Part shown: piece by piece, positions 1 to 4,900 of the stretch
How positions within the stretch are numbered: the first letter of the stretch is position 1
Layout: every line of letters begins with the position of its first letter
Assembly (NCBI GenBank): GCA_027033555.1
Contig: JALVLE010000037.1
Coordinates: forward strand, 1-6,080
Reading direction: 5' to 3'
Length of the DNA: 6,080 bases
Origin: Caldifarciminota bacterium
Lineage (GTDB): Bacteria; Hydrothermota; Hydrothermia; UBA1063; CAJXJZ01
Program-made: the position numbers and the translations under genes
The notes under the pieces: generated by a model
Seen by the model: only the letters and a program-made list of their open reading frames with translations
What the model was told of the DNA's origin: nothing
Database searches by the model: none

Positions 1-898
1 GTATAACTTCTGCTTTTATAAAACCTCTTTGAATATCTGAATGGATTTTACCGGCTGCTTCATAAACAGTTGCGCCTTTTTTCAAAAGCCAGGCCTTTGT
101 CTCTTTTTCACCAACAGTATAAAAAATAATATACCCGAGCTCTTTCAATATTATTTCTTCAAGTCTGTGTACAGCGCTGTCGCTTAATCCGTATTCTTTG
201 ATTAACGCCTCTTTCTCCTTTTCGTCTTCCAGCTCGCTGAGTTCTTTTTCCACATTTAATGGGGTGCATATACTGGGGAAATTTTTTATTTTGTTAGGGC
301 AATTAAAAGAGTTTATATCTTTTTCATTTATGTTTATTATAGCGATTCTCGGCTTAATTGTGATAAATGGATACCCGGAAATCAATTTTATCTCTTCTCT
401 GGAAAGACTGAGAGTGGATACAGGTTTTTCTTCAAGAAGAGTGTCTTCTATTTTTCTTAAGAGTTCCAGCTCTCTGGGAGAGGATTTTTTTGCTTTAACC
501 TCTTTCTCCAGTTTATCCAGGCGTCTTTCAACAAAACGAAGGTCTGATAGAATAAGCCGCAGGTTGAGTTCGTCAAACTCCTTTATTATATCAACGCCTC
601 TGAATGCTGGTATCACTTGTAGAAATACATGGGAAGTATTGAGTTCCTGCACTATTTCACCGGAACGTTCTTCTTTCCAGAGAGTACCAAAGCCATCAAA
701 GTCCCCCACTTCATAGGTAATAGGTGTTATTTTACGTGAATTCACGAGTTTACCAAGACGAAAAACACGAGGATCTTTAGACACGAATGTGCCTATGTGC
801 GAAAAATACCCTTTTGCTCGAGACATATGTGAACCCACAAGAGCATGGAAAAGTGTAGTTTTACCACTCTGGGCAGTGCCAATGATCGTGAGTCTCAT
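1..898 (-). CDS. ychF: YchF/OLA1-type P-loop NTPase (C-terminus cut by window edge)
   Basis: The reading frame is open for 299 codons from ATG at 898-896 to the left edge. Seen in the protein: a Walker A/G1 motif at residues 7-15 (GTAQSGKTT); a G3 DxxG at 66-69 (DFDG); a helical, charged, probably coiled-coil insert at about 105-170; a G4-type NxxE at 189-192 (NINE); and a C-terminal TGS/DUF933 region from about 253 containing FYTVGEKETKAW and AAGKIHSDIQRGFIKAEVI. The NxxE in place of NKxD and the TGS signature are hallmarks of YchF/OLA1, cytosolic ribosome-associated NTPases that often prefer ATP. About 40-50 residues should be missing at the C-terminus, given a usual family length near 360. 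It is divergent: G1 reads QSGKTT instead of NVGKST, and the usual YPFxTIxPNxG switch stretch is absent. It may therefore be the SGKTT-type YchF paralogue rather than the canonical orthologue. The start codon overlaps the folD stop (ATGA), so it is probably translated by coupling. Confidence 0.85.
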   Translation of the reverse strand, partial: MRLTIIGTAQSGKTTLFHALVGSHMSRAKGYFSHIGTFVSKDPRVFRLGKLVNSRKITPITYEVGDFDGFGTLWKEERSGEIVQELNTSHVFLQVIPAFRGVDIIKEFDELNLRLILSDLRFVERRLDKLEKEVKAKKSSPRELELLRKIEDTLLEEKPVSTLSLSREEIKLISGYPFITIKPRIAIININEKDINSFNCPNKIKNFPSICTPLNVEKELSELEDEKEKEALIKEYGLSDSAVHRLEEIILKELGYIIFYTVGEKETKAWLLKKGATVYEAAGKIHSDIQRGFIKAEVI

Positions 899-1752
899 GC
901 CTCTACTAAGATTTTACCTCTTTCCTGCATGCCTCTAAGTGTGTTCATAAGCAACATAAAAGATGTAACAGGTCCCACGCCACCTGGGACGGGAGTGACA
1001 AATACAAGATCTTTATGATAATAATCTTTTCTTTCAAAGTCTATTGCCATATCTCCTACTATTTTGCCATTTACCACATTAATGGCAACGTCTATTAAAA
1101 AAGTAGCATTTTTTACCATGTCCTCGGTTATAAGACCTGGAATTCCCGCAGCAGTTATCACTACGTCTGCCTGATTTGTAAAACGCTTTAAGTCAGAGGT
1201 TTTAGAATGACAGATTGTGCAGGTGGCATCTTCTCTTAGAAGGAGATGGTATAAAGGCAGTCCCACCGTGGTGCTTCTTCCTATTATTACAGCATGTTTA
1301 CCCTCCAGTATATAGTGAACTTCTTTAAAGAACTCCATTACAGCGAGTGGAGTGGCAGGGAATAAACCTTCTTCTTTTTTGTATAGAGCCGCTATGTTGG
1401 TATCCGTTTGTCCATCTATGTCTTTCCATTTTGGTATAAGATTAATAAATTCCTTTTTCATTCTGGAAGGATAAGGTTTTGTTACCACTATCCCGTCTAC
1501 GTCTTCATCTTTACTCAGAGTAAATAGAATTTCTTTAAGTTCTTCTTCAGGAGTGTTAGAATCAACTTTGTAAAGGGTAATACGAAATCCATTTTCTCTT
1601 GCAACTTTTGAGATACTTTTAGTATAGGAAATTGAGGATTTGTCTTCTTTGTTTAAAAGTATGCTTATATGAGGAATGCTTTTGGTTCTCTTTAAAATAT
1701 TTCCCATTTCCTCTTTGAGTCTCGTGATAACCTGCTTACCGCTTATAATCAT
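895..1752 (-). CDS. folD: FolD-family methylenetetrahydrofolate dehydrogenase, cyclohydrolase site altered
   Basis: The protein has 285 residues, the normal FolD length. FolD enzymes are cytosolic; they oxidise 5,10-methylene-THF to methenyl-THF with NAD(P)+ and hydrolyse it to 10-formyl-THF. Family signatures are clear: the N-terminal MIISGKQV, KDIDG at 110-114, ATP-L at 133-136 in place of the usual CTPxG, the Rossmann motif GRSTTVGLP at 158-166, CHSKT at 181-185, AAGIPG at 201-206, IDVAIN at 220-225, and TPVPGGVGPVT at 253-263. Two active-site positions differ. The YxxxK motif aligns without gaps to Y43-T-K-S-I47, so the catalytic Lys is Ile. The VQLPLP motif is VTKPYP at 90-95, so the catalytic Gln is Thr91. 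The dehydrogenase fold looks intact but cyclohydrolase activity is doubtful. The start at 1752 is fixed by the family-typical MIIxGK, although no Shine-Dalgarno precedes it. It is first in an operon with the ychF-like gene. Confidence 0.93.
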   Translation of the reverse strand: MIISGKQVITRLKEEMGNILKRTKSIPHISILLNKEDKSSISYTKSISKVARENGFRITLYKVDSNTPEEELKEILFTLSKDEDVDGIVVTKPYPSRMKKEFINLIPKWKDIDGQTDTNIAALYKKEEGLFPATPLAVMEFFKEVHYILEGKHAVIIGRSTTVGLPLYHLLLREDATCTICHSKTSDLKRFTNQADVVITAAGIPGLITEDMVKNATFLIDVAINVVNGKIVGDMAIDFERKDYYHKDLVFVTPVPGGVGPVTSFMLLMNTLRGMQERGKILVEA

Positions 1753-1762
1753 GATGTGGACT

Positions 1763-1791
1763 ATTATACAGCTATTTGAGCGTGATTTAAA
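1763..1791 (-). promoter_or_regulatory. Sigma-70-like promoter for the folD-ychF operon
   Basis: Read on the minus strand, a perfect -10 box TATAAT lies at 1768-1763. A TTTAAA -35-like box (4 of 6 to consensus) lies at 1791-1786, with an ideal 17-base spacer. The expected transcription start is about 1757-1755, only 3-5 bases before the folD ATG at 1752, so the mRNA would be nearly leaderless. This is a sequence match only; no start site has been mapped. Confidence 0.65.
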
Positions 1792-1801
1792 GAACTCGCT
1801 A

Positions 1802-1815
1802 TTTTGTTTTTTTTT
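1802..1815 (-). promoter_or_regulatory. A-tract, possible UP element of the folD promoter
   Basis: On the minus strand this reads as nine A, one C, then four A. It lies roughly 46-59 bases upstream of the predicted folD start site, where the RNA polymerase alpha C-terminal domain contacts UP elements. It also lies between the two divergent promoters and could bend the DNA for both. On the plus strand the same run is T-rich, but it has no proper stem before it and follows no plus-strand gene, so it is not read as a terminator. Confidence 0.4.
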
Positions 1816-1825
1816 ACTATCCGGG

Positions 1826-1854
1826 TTGCTTATATATTTCAGGTACTGTATAAT
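1826..1854 (+). promoter_or_regulatory. Sigma-70-like promoter for the secreted mosaic protein
   Basis: A perfect -10 box TATAAT lies at 1849-1854. A weak -35 box TTGCTT (3 of 6 to consensus) lies at 1826-1831, separated by exactly 17 bases. The predicted start is near 1861, giving a 20-base leader that holds a strong Shine-Dalgarno. The weak -35 suggests either modest expression or help from an activator; no operator-like repeat was recognised. Confidence 0.65.
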
Positions 1855-1867
1855 AAATTTAACTCAA

Positions 1868-1877
1868 AAAGGAGGTG
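1868..1877 (+). promoter_or_regulatory. Near-perfect Shine-Dalgarno (AAAGGAGGTG)
   Basis: Ten consecutive bases match the complement of the usual 16S rRNA 3' end. The GGAGG core ends 5 bases before the ATG at 1881. This fixes the start of the long rightward gene and predicts efficient initiation, in contrast with the absent Shine-Dalgarno of the divergent folD. Confidence 0.85.
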
Positions 1878-1880
1878 TTT

Positions 1881-1946
1881 ATGGGGTGGTCCCATAAAAG
1901 ATACATTCCACTGCTACTTCTTATAGCAGTGACAGCCCTCCAGGCT
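1881..1946 (+). other. Sec signal peptide (residues 1-22)
   Basis: A short basic N-region (HKR at 5-7) is followed by a hydrophobic core (IPLLLLIAVTAL, 9-20) and a small-residue cleavage site after A22. No cysteine follows, so this is a signal peptidase I substrate rather than a lipoprotein. The next 38 residues are basic and polar and could be a linker or a short propeptide. Confidence 0.8.
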
Positions 1947-4900
1947 GGAAAAAAGAGAGAGGAGGGCGGAGATAATAATCAAGTCATAATACTCAACACC
2001 CACACTCACAGGGTTGCAAGGTCCTCTGTGAAGCTGCATCCTAAGGTAGTAAAGGCCAGTCTTTCAGAGGACTTTGAGGCCGGAGTAATTCCATCTGAAT
2101 GGACAGTGATAGACCGTGATGGTGATGGACATCAGTGGACAGCCTATAATAGTAGTTCATATGCTCATTCTGGAAATTATAGTGCAGCTGTCCAATATAA
2201 CCCTTCTGGAAACGATGACTGGTTGATAACACCTGCTCTTATACCACAAACAGGTGATTCCTTCACATTTTGGGCTCGCTCTCATAGCAGTACTTATTTA
2301 GAAGATTTTGAGGTGCTTGTTTCTACAACCACACCCGAACCGGATAGCTTTGTGAGGATAGATTCAGTGGGGGGAGTACCTGACTCCTATACCTATTATG
2401 CCTATGATCTTTCTTCTTATGCTGGTGAAACCATATATGTGGCTATAAGATGTGTGTCGGTTGACGAGTTTTATCTCCATGTAGATGATGTTTCAGGTCC
2501 CACAGTTTACATAGTAGATACTATAGCTCCTACAATTGGTATTCTTCAGTCTCCCCGTCCACATTTTTATACAGGTATTGATGATCAGATAGTGGCAATT
2601 ATAAGGGATGTGAGCGGTATTCAAACAGCCTCTCTTTCTTACTCCACAGATCTTGGTGTCACCTGGAACCCCGTTCCATTTACAGAGGTAGGAACAGATA
2701 CTTTTGTAGGAAATATACCAGCTCAACCAAGAGGGAGCAAAGTTATATGGAAGGTTTTTGCAGAGGATAGTGCTGGTAACGCAGATAGCGTAATGAGTTA
2801 TTATACAATAATGCCTTCTGGCAAAAAACTCATTGTGTACACATCCACTTCGGAGTTACTTCCTCTTTATCGCGCGTTGGTCCACAATGATATAGATACA
2901 CTCCCTGACTATATGCAAAAGGGCGAATTGCTTACATATGCGGATTCCCTTCCTTACTGGACTGCTATACTTTATGGAGAGACAGGAAGGCTTGGGTCAG
3001 ATACCCTTGATGCTATAAAGAATTTCCTGGAAGCAGGTACAGATACTTCCAGAAAAGTACTTGTTATTTTTGGCGATGACATAGGCTATTATGCTTCTGC
3101 TTATAATTACTTAGACAAGTTGCACCAGATTCTTAGAGTTGACTATATAAAAGACGACATGAGTTCTGCGACGGACACAGATACAATTATTGGAGTTACC
3201 GGTGACCCAATTTCCGATGGTATGCCTCCATTTGTCATATACTCACCATTCCCTGACATGGTGAAACCATGGACACCGTGGGAAGGAGTTGATTTACCAT
3301 GGGCATTTATTGTTGATGAAAATGGTGATTCAGTTAATACACCAGCTGGAATAGTATATAATGGCCTGAAATACCAGGTATTCTACATGCCATATGAGGT
3401 TTCTGAGATAGCCTCACAAGAGTATGTGGATACGCTTATAAAAAGAATATACAATTTCGTGACAGCGAATGTAACTCCACCTATGCCCGACTGGTGTGGA
3501 ATCCAGTGGCCACAGGCTGATACAGTAATTAAGGGAATAGACAGTGTTTCTCACATGATTTATGGACAGGTCTATAAGGCTGGTGTAACAGATGTTGGAG
3601 TTCAGGATAGCTCTAATTTCATAGTGGAATTAGGAGTAGGCCCAGAGGGAACAATGCCTAACGACTCAAGCTGGAGCTGGGTAAGAGCTGTGTTTAATAC
3701 CGCGCATGGGAATGACGGTAATAACTATGAATACATGGCGCAAATAAACATAGACACACTTCCAGGCGGCGTGTATGACTATGCCTTCAGATTTTCCTAT
3801 AATGGTGGCCCGTGGGTTTATGCTGACTGGGGCTCCTCTGGAGGATCTTCAGATGGTTATCAACCAGAAAACGCTGGTAAACTCTATGTAATTCCATTTG
3901 TAACTGTATATGATGTACAGGATACTTCAGATGTCACTTTCGCAGGCGACACTTCCAACTATTTCGGCCAGATGGTCGTTGTTTCAGGAGTAGTCACGGG
4001 AGTGTATTCTCGTGGATTCTTCCTTGAGGATCAGGCAGGTGGTGCATGGAGTGGAGTATGGATTTACAAAAACGGAGCAGATACAATAGTTCAAAGAGGA
4101 GACTCTGTAATAATAAAAGGTACAGTTTCTGAGCATTATGGACTTACAGAAATAATTCCGGATACAATAATGATTGTTGCAAGTGGTGTTGCCCTTCCTG
4201 CACCTGTATCAATTACTACCGGTGCTGCCAATAATGAGGCCTACGAAGGCGTGCTTCTTAGAGTGGTTAGTGCAAGATGTACCAATCCAGATCTTGGCTA
4301 CGGAGAATGGCAGATTGATGACGGGACAGGTCCACTTAGAGTGGATGATATGGGTTATGCCTTTACGCCAGATACAGATTCACTCTATAACGTAACTGCT
4401 CCACTTTATTATTCCTACGGAAATTATAAACTTGAGCCAAGAGACTCTCTGGACATAGAACGTTTCTCCTATCCAGAAATTGTAATAAATGAATTATATT
4501 ATGACTCTCCAGGAACTGACTCTGGTGTATTCATTGAACTCAAAGGTGAACCCGGGCAGTCCCTTGAAAATGTACATATATTTGGTATAAATGGCAATGG
4601 TGGTGTCATTTATGCAGATATAGACCTTACTGGCTGGACAATTGGTCCTTCCGGGTATTTTGTAATAGCAAAGGATTCTTCTGTCGCAAACGCTGATACA
4701 GTGGCAGGAGCCTCCGCGGATTATCAGAATGGCCCAGATAATGTGGTACTTGTGTATATTACACCTGCTGACACCACAGTTCTTGATGCCCTTGGGTATG
4801 GCAATTTCACTGCTACAGATACGTTTGTAGGAGAAGGTTCACCTGCACCAGATGCTCCAGAAGGGCTTTCACTTCAGAGAATTCCTGATGGGAATGATAC

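Noticed and set aside
198..716. Plus-strand open frame of 172 codons, very rich in serine and phenylalanine
   Set aside because: It is the antisense of the ychF-like gene. The Ser/Phe-rich composition mirrors the Glu/Lys-rich helical region on the other strand, and there is no Shine-Dalgarno or family resemblance.
1780..1815. Possible rho-independent terminator on the plus strand (AGCG...CGCT followed by a T-tract)
   Set aside because: The stem is only about 4 base pairs with a long loop, and no plus-strand gene ends here. The T-tract is better explained as an UP-like A-tract of the leftward promoter.
1676..1897. Plus-strand open frame of 73 codons with hydrophobic stretches resembling a small membrane protein
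   Set aside because: It overlaps the folD N-terminus antisense, the whole divergent promoter region and the start of the next gene. It has no ribosome binding site, and the hydrophobicity comes from the T-rich tract.
2041..2232. Minus-strand open frame of 63 codons
   Set aside because: Antisense shadow inside the first jelly-roll domain; no start signals.
2493..2726. Minus-strand open frame of 77 codons, cysteine-containing
   Set aside because: Antisense of the first Ig-like domain; the Cys, Tyr and Asn content mirrors Thr/Ile/Val codons of the real gene.
2820..3470. Gingipain-like C25 peptidase, suggested by the adjacent cleaved-adhesin-like domain
   Set aside because: There is no cysteine in this segment and no catalytic His-Gly motif, so a C25 protease is not supported.
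4174..4395. Plus-strand open frame of 73 codons in another frame
   Set aside because: Out-of-frame shadow within the OB-fold region of the long gene; the main frame shows clear domain conservation throughout.
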